A DNA stretch of 64,000 bases from Lunularia cruciata (taxonomy: Eukaryota; Streptophyta; Marchantiopsida; Lunulariales; Lunulariaceae). The notes under the pieces were generated by a model. That model was not told where the DNA came from. It saw nothing but the letters and a program-made list of their open reading frames with translations, and made no database searches. A program made the position numbers and the translations under genes. Positions 1-13,694 of this stretch are shown here, piece after piece (within the stretch, counting starts at the first letter, position 1; every line of letters begins with the position of its first letter). The stretch lies in the NCBI GenBank assembly GCA_948567375.1, contig OX419755.1, positions 84,648,218-84,712,217 of the forward strand, read 5' to 3'.

Positions 1-125
1 TTTACTTTGGGTTACAACCCAAAGACTCCATTCTTTGCCTTTTGATGCCATACAAGCGCAATACAACTTCATATGTACATTTCTTCTTCTAAAAATAAGA
101 AAAAAACAAAAATGTGGGTACCACA
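1..125 (-). mobile_element. C1: 5' tip of a family C element
   Basis: This is the reverse complement of the start of a family C unit. Read on the minus strand it begins TGTGGTACCCACA at 125 and continues with the same T-rich leader and ACCCAAAG-containing sequence seen at the start of C11 (51259 onward). Only the first 125 bases are present; the rest lies left of the window. It interrupts a Gypsy-A LTR about 70 bases from that LTR's start. The right-hand target duplication is probably 126-130 (TTATG), but its partner is outside the window. Confidence 0.75.
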
Positions 126-645
126 TTATGTATGATGGGCTAGGTAGTTCAAATAGAGGTGTCACCAAAAGAGAACTTCTACTAATAGAGCAGGAGCAGA
201 AAATAGCCTAGAAACTTTAGAGCCAATTTCAAAGACCTAAACATATGAATTAAGCCTCAAAAATGTGCAGATTCCTCTCCACTCCCTCCCCTTTCCTCTT
301 AGGTTTGTCTCATCAAGAGCTTTCCAATGGTACCTCACCCAAATTGATTTGGAGATTCCTTTAGCATTGATTCCTTAAAGATTCCCTCTGGTCAAAGATG
401 GTTTGACCAACCAAATAGGATCAAAACCGACATATCACCTATGCATGCAACCAATCTAAGAGCAAAGCTTGCTTATAGGTCACCAATCCATGTATCTGAT
501 CCAAGGGTGGAGCTTCCTTTGGTGGTGTCCCCTTTGCTATATAGTACAATCAAGGTGCTCCTTTGAGGCATTGGAGGTTGAGTGTGAAATTGGGTGTTTC
601 TTCTTTTGTGTTTCTCTGCAAGTCTTTTATCCTTGGATGATTACA
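126..645 (+). mobile_element. Gypsy-A LTR (solo LTR or 3' LTR), interrupted by C1
   Basis: This segment aligns along its length with the LTRs at 13695-14300 and 20449-21041: shared blocks include the GATGGGCTAGG region, ACCAATCCATGTATCTGATC, GGGTGGAGCTTCC and a terminal ATTACA at 640-645. Its first 70 or so bases lie beyond C1. Family C coiled-coil sequence (C2) follows directly after 645, with no primer-binding site or gag, so the LTR is best read as a solo LTR or the 3' LTR of a copy inserted into C2. The LTR is diverged from its relatives and therefore old. Confidence 0.75.
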
Positions 646-2510
646 AATAGAGTATTTGTCAAACATTTTTTTCCATTGTTGTTGCAGTTGAAGAAGAAGA
701 AGAAAGAAAGAAATGAAGAAAGCCCATACAGAGGTGAAGAATGAGTTGTAGGTAGGGCAATATCTGAATGCAAAATTCTTGGAGTTCAAGAGGAAGTTAA
801 TCAGAGGAGAAGAGGAAGCCAAAGTTCTTTGGGTTGATGTTGTTCTTTGGAGGAAGAGTTTGGAGAATCTGCAAGAGAGTCATGAGAAGCGTAATAGTGT
901 TATTGAACATCAAGAAGAAGAATTGAGAGTGCAAAAGATGGTGTTTGAAAGACTGAAGGGAGAGTGGAAGGATGCACACCTAGAAGGAGTTGATTCTAAG
1001 GCAATAGGAGTTGTGATGGAACAAGAGCTGGAGAGTTTGAAGTCAAAGGTAGCAAAGAAGGATCAAGCATGGCAGCAAGAGTTGATAAATACACATCAAG
1101 AGGAGGAAAGGTTACATGGTCTGATCAAGAGTATGGAGGCTCAACTTGTGCAGTACATGGAGGAGAACAAAGCATTGCAAGCTGAGTTTGAAGATGAATT
1201 GAACATGTATTGGAACAAATTGGAAGCATGGTAGAATAAGGGGAAGATAGTTCCAAAAAGAACATCGGAGTCGATAGGAGAGATCATCAAGAGGATGAAG
1301 GAAATATCGAGTACTGAGTCCAAAGTCAAATTGGAGGAAGCTAAACTACATGAGTTGAGGTTGCTAGTGCAAGAGACAAGGATGAGGTAAGCAGAGGACA
1401 CGGATATGAACAAATTGTTAATTTTCTTAAGAGAGAGAGTAGATATGAAAATGTTAGAGATAGAAGATAATGTTTGTCTCAAACTAGATTTGGTGAGATC
1501 ATAGTTAAATGGGCTTTGGAATAATGTGAAAATAGAAACCCAGTGCAAAGTAGCAAAGGTAGGAGTGCATGTTTATTCATGTGAGTTACCTAAGTTGGCT
1601 GAACAAGTTAAAATAGAGAAGGAGAATGTAATTAGTAGATTGATGACTTTAGTTTTAGTTTAGACTAAAGATAAGATAGAAATAGAAGATGTAGCAGTGG
1701 TAGATGAACCCAAAGTAGAAGAAAATATTATAGTTACATCAAGTATAGAAGCCAAAGTAGAATTAGACATCAGATTTGACTAATAACAATTTTGAGATCT
1801 GAAGGAACAGATATGAAGAAATGTAGTGTCATTTTGGATCTACAGATTTGAAGTAGAGGTTTGAAGTGGTAGGAAGATGATTCATAATTGGAGATTTCTA
1901 GGATGTGCTTGAGTGCTTTGCCTATTTAAATGAAGCATCTGTAGTGTTGTTATTCAGTAATGTTATTCTAAAGTTGAGTAAAGCAAAGTGTTATAACTTA
2001 GTGTTCTTAGTTTTAGCTTAATTCCAAGTATCAACCCTATGTATGTGGTTGTGAGTGTTTGAAGAAGTTTGAATTGCAGTCAATGGGTGTTGGATGTTGA
2101 TTTCCATAGCGTTGATGTTCATTCTATGTGTTGGATCCTGAGTAGAAGGCAATTCAAGGAAATGCCTTGATAAATTTATGAGGAATTGTAGTGTTGGTAG
2201 TATTTTGCATTTGTGATCACAACATTGGATTAATGCAAAGCAATTTTGATTGAGGAAGTTGTGCCTTCAATAGAGGGGTGGAATGCAATTCTAAGGCAAA
2301 GTCATTTCAGGGTGAAGTAGCTTTCTTTGGAAGAACTAAATCATCACAATAAATAGAAAGAACTCAACAAATTGTGGTTATGGGTGTGATTTGTTTGTGA
2401 CAAGATTGCAAATTGAATGCTTATTACTCTCTTCTAGGTGTGGTTCCTACTTAAGAGACTAAAGAAGAAATCAGGAAGAACTTTTTGTGAAATTTTACTT
2501 TCAGATTCAT
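646..2510 (+). mobile_element. C2: 3' half of a family C element
   Basis: The segment starts inside the family C coding frame (the block reading roughly EYLSKVVSPLL in better copies) and carries the coiled-coil part, with an open stretch at 779-1234 rich in E, K, L and Q heptads, and the closing DVDIGS-type tail near 1780. Next comes the conserved 3' non-coding region with a TATTTAAA box at 1923-1930. The terminal 80 bases or so of the family are absent and the copy meets Gypsy-A gag sequence near 2510. Broken, with several breaks. Confidence 0.75.
1923..1930 (+). promoter_or_regulatory. TATA-like box of C2 3' region
   Basis: TATTTAAA followed by GAAGCATCTG sits at the position conserved in other C copies (11134, 49281, 54332), about 0.65-0.7 kb before the element end. 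The position would suit a U3 promoter if family C units are LTRs. Activity is not shown by sequence alone. Confidence 0.4.
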
Positions 2511-5500
2511 CATAATAAAATGGAATGAATCTACATTGGCAAAAGGAAGAGAGGTCACTTAGACCACAGTGCAAGAAGGGCTGATAAAGAGCTTCCAATC
2601 CGTGGATTTTGTGTAGATAGCCCAAACCCAACTATGGGAGTTGAAGCAAAAGAACAGCAAACAAGAGTATATGGAAGCATTTCTTGGTCTACAAGGTGCA
2701 ATAACTGACATGAGTTGAATAGAAGCTCTGGACAATTTCAAACAAGGGTTAAAAGAGCAAATTCACCAAGAAGTAATGGTGCAAAATCCTCACACTATTT
2801 TTGGAGCCATTGCTTGTGCTCAAGGAATAGCAAGGGCACTTGGAGGAGGTGAAAGGGTAGTCTTGACTCAATGTTATTGGGCTGAAACACATCACTTAGG
2901 TAGACCAATTCCTATAGAATTTGGCAACATTTGGTTTTGAGACCAAGAAGAACTAGGATGAGGGGAAAAGATAGATGGAGTCTGACAAGGGGAAAGGACT
3001 CAAGCAAAACAACATGGTTGTTACAATTGCGGCCAAGTTGGTGCATAACCATCAACTATCATGTTTGTCTCCCTATAAGCCCTTGGCCTTCATACAAGCA
3101 ATCTTTGCACAACATGGAGAGACAAATTGAAGAAAAGGATGCAAAAATCACATTGAAAAACAAAAATCACCAATAATCATGTACCTTGTGGCCTTATTGG
3201 CTTAATGGAGAAGCAAAAAAGCAAGGGGAGGAAGAAGATGAGTGTGCAAAGATCAAGGAAGACAAAATCACAACTTATTTTTGTGAATGGAGTCCTGGAA
3301 GGCAATCAAGTGAGAGTATTGATAGACCTTGGAGCAACAGAGAATTTCTTGTCTCACTTTGTTGCAATAAGATTGGGATGGTCTAGAGAAGGATGAGCAT
3401 GTAGAATTAGAGCTACCTAATGGGCAGACAAAGAGGATTGAATCATTACCTAGAAAGGTAGTACTCTTTGTAGGAGAGTATCAAGAAGCAATTGAGTGGC
3501 AAATGATATGGTTAGCTTGTTATAATGCAATCTTAGGCATGTTATTGATGGAGCATTACAATCTTATGGTCAATTAGAGGGAAAAAATAGTGAGAATTTG
3601 CCCTTGGAAGATTATTGGGTTTAAAGAAAGATTACACAGACAAGAATTTCCTCTCTATGTCATAGGGACAACAACTATTTGTAAGGCTGATAGATTTTTC
3701 ATGGGTCTAATAAGAGAAGTCTAGAGTGCACAACTCAATGGAAAAATTGCTAAGAAATTGAAAGATGTGATTAATGAGTTTCCAGATGTCTTCATGGATA
3801 ATCTAACTTCAAGATTACTATCAAAAAGGAGAGTAGATCATAAAATTGAGATACTTCCAGGGAAGACACCTCCTTGTAAGGTCCCACATCATATATCACC
3901 TCATGAGTTGGAGGAGTGTAAGGCTCAAATCAAGAATATGTTGCAAAACCCAACTTATCACCATATGGAGCTCTTGTCTTATTTGTGAAGAAGAAGAATG
4001 GTATAATATGCATGTATATTGATTATTGAGACCTAAATCAACAAATAGTGAAGAATAAATACCCTTGACCCTACATGGATGACTTGTTTGATCAACTCAA
4101 TGGGGCAAAACACTTCACCAAACTTGATCTATGGAACAATTACAACCAAATCCCAATTGCAAAGGAAGACGTACACAAAATGGCTTTTCAAACAAGGTAT
4201 GTCCACTTTGAGTACCTAGTGATGCAGTTTGGCCTCACCAATGCACCAACCACTTTTATGAGTTTGATGAATGACATATTTTTTCCATACTTGGATAAAT
4301 CTATCATCTTCCTAGATGGCATCTTAGTCTATGTGGTACCCACACTTTTGGTTTTTTAAGTTTTAAAGAAGAAGTGCATTGGTAAAGCCAAAGGAAGGCT
4401 AAACAGGGAAGAAACATGAAGAATAGTGTGTTTGGCATAAATCTGAAGTCAACCTTGGGTCAAGTTTGAAGGACTCATGTTGGACAAGATGAAATACAAA
4501 CAAAAGGACTTTGTATTGGGAAGCGCAACCTAATCCAAAGATCCTATAACAAACTTCTTTGGGTTCTGCCAATCAAGAAAGTACGTGAGAAGAAAGTGAC
4601 TACCTAAGGACCAAGATGTTCTTGAAAGTGACAAGAAACAAATTCATGGAATTGGTGAGTGATGCAGAGAAGTGATTGAAGAATGACCAATCAACAAAGG
4701 ACTATAAAATTGAGATTTCCGCAAGGAAGCATTGCAATGTCTAGATGCTATCCTATCCTATTCAGTGTTGACCTGAAGGAATGCAAATTTCAAATACATA
4801 AGAAGAGTGGAATAGAATCTCAAGTTTAATCTTTCATAAGCAAAGAGTGAGGAAGCACATGATGGCCCCAAAAGTGAGTAAGCAAAGTGCGGCAAGGAGT
4901 CTTGCAATGCATAGGTTGGATGATGTAGTGGCAAGGATCAAGGTCTTATTGAGACTTCAAATCACCTTTTTGGCCTAGAACTAGAATTTTAGCTTTCCAA
5001 GTTTTATGGCAACGATTGCCGCGAGTGATTGCAAAGATGGGCCAAATCATGAAGGGAAGAGAGGAAATCCAGCTTGATAGACTGAGTTGGATTGGAGATT
5101 ATTCCTAGGTAGAGAAGTATGAGAGGTAGGAGGGGGTATCACCTTCTATTGGAAGTGTGATGCATCGGAAGAAATTGCCAAGGTTAGGAATTCTTTTAAT
5201 TGACAACGCACTAAGAATGGGTATAAGGTGGATAGTTATAGAGACCCAATGCAAAGAGGGATCACAAGCACAATGATGTCTATGTTCAAGCTAGAGCAAA
5301 CCACCTATGCCATGATGTAGGAGGCAGTATTTTTTCACCAGATGTTTGCAGGAGAAGTGGTGGATTAGGCAAAGTGTCTGCACCAACATGTGGGGCAGAT
5401 GATTATGGTTGGAGAATGGATATACAGCCACACTACTTTGTACCCTTTGTAGATCACTTCTACTTTGGGCTGAATCTGCTGACTTTGGAGGAGAGAAGTA

Positions 5501-7288
5501 GAATGCGGTCTCACTTTCATCCGGATCTGCATAAGGAAGCGGATACCGATGAAAGATGTTACATAGAGTAGGTTTTTGAAGAGGATGAGTATTATATGAA
5601 GAGTGGGAAGGAGAGGATAGTAGTATTAGACATCTCCATGCCCAAAAAGCAAAGTAGACCTAAAGGAAAAATTGCATCAATACAACTGCAAAAGATACAA
5701 AAGCCTAATCCGGATCCAGTGTTGGAAGAGGTGAAAGAGTAGACTTTGGAGGAGGAATTAGAAGGAGAAAACAAGTTGAAAGGAGAAGCCTTGAGAGGAG
5801 AAGTAGAGTTCACACTATGGAATGAGAAATCAAGCAGTGGCAGTGAAGGCAAAGCTAAAGTCCAGCAATCAAGGGAAAGGGTTGTGGAAGCAGAGAAGCC
5901 AAGTCCGGAGATGTCAACAACCAAGAAGGAGCATGAGAAGGAAGAAGAGGGTGTCTTGGTATCTCCAAGAGGTACAAGGGGAAACAAAAGTGCTCAAGTT
6001 GTCACCGTCATCCAAGTAAGGTTACCACCAAGAAGGAGGAGAGCTTGAATGAAGAAACTTTGAAGATACAAAGATCACGTCTTTGAGGTAAGGCACCACT
6101 CAAAGACTTACCGAACAAGAGCAAAGATGGCAAAGACAAAAATAAGAAGTGTGATGGAGTAGAGTATCTATCAAAGTTCATAAGTTCATTGTTGGAGTTT
6201 TTGTAGCAAAAGAAGGTGGAGATGGCAAGTGCTAATTTGGATGTGAAGGATGAATTAGCAGTCGTGACAAAGTGGAGTGCGGAGACCTCATTGTTGAGAA
6301 GCAGGCTAACAAGAGTAGAGATGGAAGCCAAAGAACTTTGAGTGGAGGCCATTCTTTAGAGCAAAAACTTAGAAGCAATGAGGGAGGACTTGGTGAAATG
6401 TAGAGAGGAAGTAAAGGAGAAGACAAAGTTGATCAAAGTGTTGAAGAGTGAAATTGTTGAAGCACAAGTGGAGGTGATACATTCAAAGGCAAGTGCAGCA
6501 GTGATGGAGCGGAGTTGGAGAGTATGAGGAAGAAAGTGGCAAATAAGGACCAAGCCTAGTAGTGGGAGTTGACAGAGCATACTTGGAAGGAAGACCAATT
6601 GCAAGAATTGTTGAGAGGAGCGGAAGATCAACTTGTGTTGAATAAACAAGAGAAGGAAGCAATGAAGGCTGAGTTTGAGGACAAGTTGGTTACAATGAGC
6701 TAGAAGAGGAGAGAAAGAAAAAGAAAGAAGAGCTAATTGTGGAGTTGGAAGTAGTGGGAGCAGTGGTAAATGAGTTGAGGGTGCTGCTTAGTACTAAAGT
6801 TGAAGGAAAGTTGGAAGAAGCAAGACTGCATGAGTTGAAGTTATTGGTGTTGGAGATGAGGAAGAGGAAGGCAAAGGTCACAAAGTTGAATAATCTTCTG
6901 ATTTGTTTGCAAGATCATGTAGATAGGAAGATGTTAGATGTAGGAGACAATGTCTATCTCAGATTAGATCTCATGGGATCAGACATGGATAGACTTTGTT
7001 ATGAGATAAAGTTAGAGAAGAAGTCCAAAGTAGCAAAAGTAGGAGTGCATGTGTCTTTGGATCAAAACTTAAGACATTAGAGAAGAGTGGATCGGGAGAT
7101 AAAGAGATAGAAAGGTTACCCATTAGTGAAATTGTAGTTCATGGTGAAGAAGTAGTAGAAATAGCGGAGGAAGTAGTGGAATTAGAGAGATCCAAAGAAG
7201 GAGAAGTGATAGGAAGATCATTGGGTTTGGAAGCCAAAGTCAAGGTTGACATTGGATTGGATTAGAAACAAATTTGAGATATGAAGAG

Positions 7289-10200
7289 TGTGACAACCCA
7301 GCAAATATCACTTTTGTAGTAATTGGGTAGATAAAGTTTGTTCCCACAAAGATACAACTCAAAATTGGTCAAATATGAAGTCAAACAATAACTTGTAGTT
7401 CTTCTTGATTTCTTCTTTAATCTCTCAGGTAGAAACTACACCCAAAAGAAAGTAACAAGCTCACAATCTTGACAACTTGTCACAACTACACACACACATA
7501 ATCACAACATAGCAAATTCTATCCAAACAACTCTTGATTGTGATGATTCAGATTCTCCCGAAGACTGCACTTCACTACAAAGAATGATTTTGCCTCAAAA
7601 TTGTGTTCCACCCCTCCACTAAAGGCACAACTTCCTCGATCAAAATTGCTTCACATCAACTTCATTCTGCACTCACGAATGCAGAATACTACCAACACTA
7701 CAATTTTTCTCAGATCTGTCAAGGCATTGCTCCGATGCACTTCACTCAGGATCAAACACACAGAATGAAGATCAAGGCTGTAGAATCCAACATCCACAAA
7801 CACACTGACTTGCACTTTGGAATTCTCTACACACTCACAAACACGGAATTGACAATCAAAATTAAGCTCAAGCGACGAGCACTGAAAATAGCACTTTGCT
7901 TTATCTATCTTTAGAAATATGAATACTGAACAACATAGTACTGCAAATGCTCCCCTTAAATACTGAAGCAAATGGCAGTTCTTCCTACCTATGCACCGCT
8001 TCCTAACATCTCTTCCTACCTATAGATCCAAACTGACAATCCATCTCTTCATATCTGCCTCTTCCTATCTCAAAATTGTACTACCCCGATCTGATGTCTA
8101 CCTCATCATTGGCTTCCAAACCCGATGATCTTCCTAGTACTTCTCCTTCTTCGGGTATAGCTAATTCTACTAATTCCTTCACTAATTCTACTACTTCTAC
8201 ACTAGGAACTACAATTGAGCTCAGGGTTACTCCATCTACTTCTTTATCTCCTGACCAACTCTTCTCTAATGTGTCACATAATAAGTCCGGTGACACTTGA
8301 ATTCTTACTTTTGCAATATTGGGTCTCCTTTCCGCTATCACACTATTCCAAATTTTCTTTAACTCTGAATTGACTAAATCTAATCTAAGACTAACATTGT
8401 CTTCTACTTCTAACATCTTCCGGTCTACACGCTCCCTCAATCAAATCAGCAACGTGTTCATGTCCACATTTTTGGCTTTTCTCTTCCGAGTTTCCTGCAC
8501 AAGCAACTTCAACTCATGTAGGCGGGCTTCTTCCAATCTCCCTTCAGCCTCTATGCTTAAGATTGTTCTTAACTTCCCCGCAACTTCTCCTACTGATTCC
8601 GACTCATATCCTCAAGAGCGCTCTACCTTCAATTCTTCACGATACATCTTCAGCTTGTCTTTGTACTCCATAGCAAGCATCTTCTTCTCCTCCGCATACT
8701 GTGTACTTTGTAACTCAGCACTTTTGACTAGCTCTCATAATTGTTCTTCTTCTTCCTACCTGGCTGCTAACTCCCTCTGCCATGCTTGATCCTTCCCCGC
8801 TGCACTCTTCTTCAAACTTTCCAACTCCTGCTCCATTACAATTGCCATCACCTTCAAATGAATATTCTTGATTCGCATATCACTCACTTCCTCCTTCATT
8901 TTGCTCAGCCACATTGCCTACTCCTTCAATTCTCCAGCTTGCCTCTATAGTTCTTTCTCTTTTACCTTGCAGCTCTCTTGTAACATCTTGAAAGTCTTCT
9001 TCTTCAAGACTTCCTCCCTCCAAAGTTCTTCAATTTCTTCATTTCTTTGGACTTGTTGCTCCTGCAACCCCTTCACTTCACTCAATAGATGTTTCACCAC
9101 CTGCAACTCATTCATCTCCTTCCTACGGTCTTGGGGAATTACCCTCCAATGCTCTTCTAATAGCTCCAACAACGGGGTGACCACTTTTGTTAGATATGAT
9201 ATCCCACCAAAGCGTTCTTCATCTTTGTCGCCGTCTTCGTCTTCAGTCTTCACCTCCTTCATCGGCTCCTTCATCCAAAGTTGCAATCTTGTATCTTTAG
9301 AGACACCGTATCTGCACTTTCTTCTTCTTTACCAATTGAACTCGGCCCTGCTGGATACTCCTCTTTCATCTTTGGTCTCTGCTTATTCACCACCATGGCT
9401 ACGCAATGACTTGTTGTTCCAGGTTCTCTGTCAATCATTGCCTGACAAGCTTCACTTACAGCCACCAATTGTTGAACCTCAAGTTCCCCCTCGCTATCAC
9501 TTCCAGACTCCTCACTTTTTAAGGTGAGCTCCTCTTCTTCGGATTCCTCTTCTTGCGACTCAATTTCTTCTTCAGACTCTGATTCTTATGATGCTTCTCT
9601 CACCATCTTCTTATTCTGCACAACCAATCTTTGAGTCTTCCTTTGAGCAAGAGGTGACTTTGCTTCTTCGGGTTTACTGCACTTCTTTGTCTTCGGACTT
9701 GTGACTTCTTTTATCTTCCACTGTCCGATCTTCAAGAAATGATCATCGTTGGCTTGCAAGTGGATCATATACTATTGCTCTTCTTTGTTTGCTTCCCATC
9801 TTAAGTCAGGATGGAAATGGGACACCATGCAATGCCGCTCCTCTAATGTCAACAAGTTCAACCTGAAGTAGAAGTGCATTGCAAATGGTGCAAAATAATG
9901 ACACGGAGAACATGTTTGCCAATTGATCACCATCTGCCCCATTTGGTGGTGAAAACACTTCGCCCAATTCACCAGGATCCCTGCAAACATCTGGTGGAAG
10001 AAGACCGCTTGCTGCATGTTCACATACATTGTTTGTTTTAGCTTGAACATGGCCATCATTGCCCCCACGATACTTCTCCTAATTGGATCCCGATAGGACT
10101 CCACCTTGTAGTCATTCGTAGTTCTTGGAGCAAAGAACAAGTTGCAAATTTCCGTCATTTCTTCTACAGCATCACACTTTCGATAGAAGGTGATCTCTGT

Positions 10201-11031
10201 CGACTCTCTTGCTTCCTTCCCCAATACTAACCTCCAATCCAACTCAGTCCATTGAGCCAAATTTCCTCTCTTCCCTTCAACTTTGGGACCCTCCTCACTA
10301 TTACTGGTAATTATCTCTACCATCACTCTCAAGAAACTAAAATTCCAGTTCCATGCTAAAAGTGTAATGCAAAGTCTAGTCAAGACTTCAATTCTGGCTA
10401 CTACATCTAACCTATGAATTACAAAACTTTGCACTGCCAGCACATTTGCAACCTTCTTTGCCATAATCTGCTCTTGTGTTCTACAACACTGAAAGATGAT
10501 GCACTCTCCTAGACAAGACACTCTAACCCTTTCAGTATTTCGGAAAATTTCACTCTCAATTGGCTTTCGGACACGCATTACTACAGGACAACTACTTAAA
10601 GGAATTGGAAATTTACTTAGCATATTCAACTTGTCTCTACGCAATTGCAATCTTATATTACCCCAAATTGCAGTCATTCTTCAATCGATTTCAAATTTGA
10701 CCTCCTCTCTTCTGCGTGTTGATGTCCGGTCACTGTCAAGACATGCTTCTTCTGCCTCCACTGTTTCTTGAAGTGTACTTTCTTGCCACATACCAAGGTT
10801 GTTAGACTATCTTCATATCACCTACACCTTCCGACCCAAAGATGATGCTCTTTGGACTTTTTCCATCATACCCTTCTTTTGAGTACCTCCATCACCGGAT
10901 CTGATGTTGCCTTCTTTGAATGTCCTCCAAAGTCACTTCCGTCTATTCTTCTTCTGCAATTTGGCTTCCAATGCTTACTTCTTCCCTTAAACACTAATAA
11001 ACAAAGAAAAACAAAAAATGTGGGCACCACA
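7289..11031 (-). mobile_element. C4: complete-ended family C element nested in C3
   Basis: Read on the minus strand it starts TGTGGTGCCCACATTTTTTG at 11031 and ends GGGTTGTCACA at 7289, a length of 3743 bp. It is flanked by a perfect 5-bp duplication AAGAG (7284-7288 and 11032-11036), and the surrounding C3 sequence is continuous across it. The coding span is about 10465 down to 8081. It keeps the long N-terminal domain (MAKKVANVLAVQ start, LAWNWNFSF, QAVFFHQMFAG) and closes with VDIRSG. It is one of the better-preserved copies, with perhaps five to ten breaks, and clearly younger than C3. Confidence 0.9.
7956..7962 (-). promoter_or_regulatory. TATA-like box of C4 3' region
   Basis: On the minus strand this reads CAGTATTTAAGGGGAGCATT, the same block as 49279 onward in C10. 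It lies about 0.67 kb from the element's 3' end, downstream of the coding frame, so it is not placed to drive the element's own frame; it would suit transcription leaving the element. Confidence 0.4.
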
Positions 11032-11133
11032 AAGAGGTAGATATGAAGGAGTGCATTGTCATTTTGGATCTGTAGGTTTGTAGAGTTTTTGTATAGTGGT
11101 ATTATTATTAGATAATTGTCAAAGTGCTCACCC

Positions 11134-11141
11134 TATTTAAA
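11134..11141 (+). promoter_or_regulatory. TATA-like box of C3 3' region
   Basis: CCCTATTTAAAGGAAGCATT is at the conserved place after the coding frame and about 0.68 kb before the C3 end at 11811. Confidence 0.4.
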
Positions 11142-13694
11142 GGAAGCATTGGCAAAGTTATGTTGTTCGGTATTTGTAATCTTAAAGATAGATAAAGTGA
11201 AGTGTTGAGTCCAATGCTCGTTGCTTGAGCTTAATCTTGAGTATCAATCCTATGTTTGTGTTTGTGAGTGCTTGTAAAATTTCAAAGTGCAAGTCAGTGT
11301 GCTTGTTGGATGTTGGATTCCAAAGCCTTGATCTTCATGTTGTGTGTTTGATCTTGAGTGAATTGCAATCAAAGCAATGCCTTGACAGATCTGAGAGGAA
11401 TTGTAGTGTTAGTAGTATTCTGCATTTTTTAGTGCAATGCAAGGTTGATGCAAAGCAATTTCAATTGAGGAAGTTGTGCCTTTAGTGGAAGGGTGGAACA
11501 CAATTCTAAAGTAAAGTTATTTTGCAATGAAGTAGCAGTCTTCCGAAGAATCTAAATCATCACAATCAAGATTTGTTTGGACAGAATTTGAATGAGTTGT
11601 GATTAAGGAGTGTTAAAGTGTGATGAGACTGAGAAATAATGCTTGTTACTCTCTTCTAGGTGTGGTTTCTAACTGAGAGATTAAAGATGAAATCAAGAAG
11701 AACCACACTATGATCATTTTACTTTATATTTGACCATTTTTTATTCATATCTCTCTAGGAACAAACTTTATTTACTTGATTACCAAAAGTGATACTTGTT
11801 GGGTTGTCATAGTCTTCAATAAGATGATGATGAGACACAAGCAACATTTGCAAAAAACTACTCTAGATTCTATGATAGAATTAGTTGTATGCCAAAATCT
11901 CAAAGTGCAAGTTTGGCAAGTCAAAAGGAGACTACTTGGAACGTAGAGTAAGTGTAGAAGGTATATAGGTGTTAATAGATAAAATAGAGGTCATTCAAAA
12001 ATAGAGTGCTCCAAAAGATCAAACTCAACTCAAGAGCGTCTTTGGATTGATAGGGTTGTATCATCAATTTGTCAAAAGACTTCTTCAAGGTTGCATAGCC
12101 TCTAATACACTACTAGGCAAGGAGAAGAAGTGGTTGTAGGGAACCATACAAGAATTGGCCTTTCAATAATTGAAAGATACATTACTACATGCACCAATTT
12201 TGAAATGGTATGACCTAAAACATCCAATCAAGTTGGCTATAGATGCATCAAGCGTAGCAATAGGAGCAGTCCTACAACAAGAGTGGCATGTTGAATGGCA
12301 CCCCATTGCATATTTCTCTCAAAATTTGTTGCTTGTAGAATACAATTATTGAATGAGAAGAGCAAGCCATTGTCCTTGCAACCAAGCATTGGAAGCACTA
12401 TTTTGGTGAGATGGCATTTGTAGTGGAGATAGACCACAAAACTCTAATCTACCTTGAGACACAAAAAGATCTATCTTGTTGATAGATTTGATGGGTAGAG
12501 TGGAGACAATAGTTCAACATGAAAATCACATATGTGGAAGGCAAGAAGCAACTTTCAAATGCATTCACTTGAATGTCAATAGCAAACAATCTAGTGGTAG
12601 AGGTCAAGATGAACTCTAAATTTTGGCCAATGATTCTTGTTGCTACAAAAATTGATCCACAAATTGTAGGAGCTCAATCATCCAAATGCATCACCTACAC
12701 CCAAGGACTCACCTTTCATGATGGTAGGTTATGGATCCCAAACGCTACAAACATAAGAACCACCATCCTAGAAAAATGTCATAATTTTGCCATCACAAGT
12801 CACGTTGGAGTGGACAAGACCTTGGATGCAATAAAATGTCATTACTAATGGCCCAAGATGAGCAACATTGGGATAGAATATGTTTGGAGTTGCCTATTCT
12901 ATCAACAAAATAAAGCTTCTAATCAAGCTCCCACAAGACTCCTTCAACCCTTGTACACTCCTACAAAACATTAGGAACAGGTAAGCATGGATTAGGTTTG
13001 TGAATTGCCCAAGACCACCTCACCTAGTAGTCTTTATCAACTAACTCAGTGAAATGATTCATGTGCATCCTACCACTAAGGACATGATTACTCTACAACT
13101 AGCTCAATTGTACTTAGATGCAATTTTTTCTTGTCATGGCTTGTCTTGAGTGCTCATCATCAATAGAGGTACTCAATTCACTAGTTTGTTTTAGAGAACA
13201 CTCTTTGGTTTCTCCAAAACCAAATTGGCCATATCCATAGCTTACCATCCATAGACCAATTTACACATAGCATGGGCTAAATTTTTTAATGAAGACATGC
13301 TCCGGGGCTTCACCTTAGATGAGCGCGAGAGGTGGAACACCTTACTTTCACTAGTGGAATTTGCTTACTACAATTCAATGAATACATCCATACTAATCAC
13401 ACTATTCTTCCTCATGTGTGGAGATTATCCTTTCACACCTTCAAGCTTGATGAAGATCTGTCCAATGGCTACCAAGGTTGATGTTATCAACATTTTTGTT
13501 TCTAGAATCCAATAAGGTATGGAGAATGCCAAGCACGGGTTGCAAATCACCCAGAATTTTAAAAAGTAGTATGTAGATGCACACTATTGGCACATGGAGT
13601 CTTAAACTCAACCTAACCCATGCACCAATTTTAATGAAATCTTTTAAGCAATAGCTTTGCAACGAGGACGTTGCATCTTAAAAGGAGGGAAGTT

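Larger units (their letters stand above)
4332..11811 (+). mobile_element. C3: complete-ended family C element, split by C4
   Basis: It starts TGTGGTACCCACAC and ends GGGTTGTCATA. The target duplication is GTCTA (4327-4331) against GTCTT (11812-11816), and the Gypsy-A reverse transcriptase reads on across it (ATCTTAGTCTA... into ...AAGATGATGATGAG). With C4 and its 5-bp duplication removed, C3 is 3732 bp. The frame region is about 4860-7265: N-terminal domain with FFHQMFAGE and HFYFGLNLLT, an acidic linker, then coiled coil, ending KVDIGLD. The 3' non-coding tail resumes at 11037. Broken many times. Confidence 0.88.

Noticed and set aside
8868-9527. Open frame of 219 codons on the plus strand.
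   Set aside because: It is the antisense of the coiled-coil part of C4. The Ser/Leu/Phe-rich wording is what E/K/Q-rich coiled-coil codons give on the opposite strand. The same holds for the plus-strand frames at 15167-15799, 16541-16801 and 31896-32258 and the minus-strand frame at 48599-49147.
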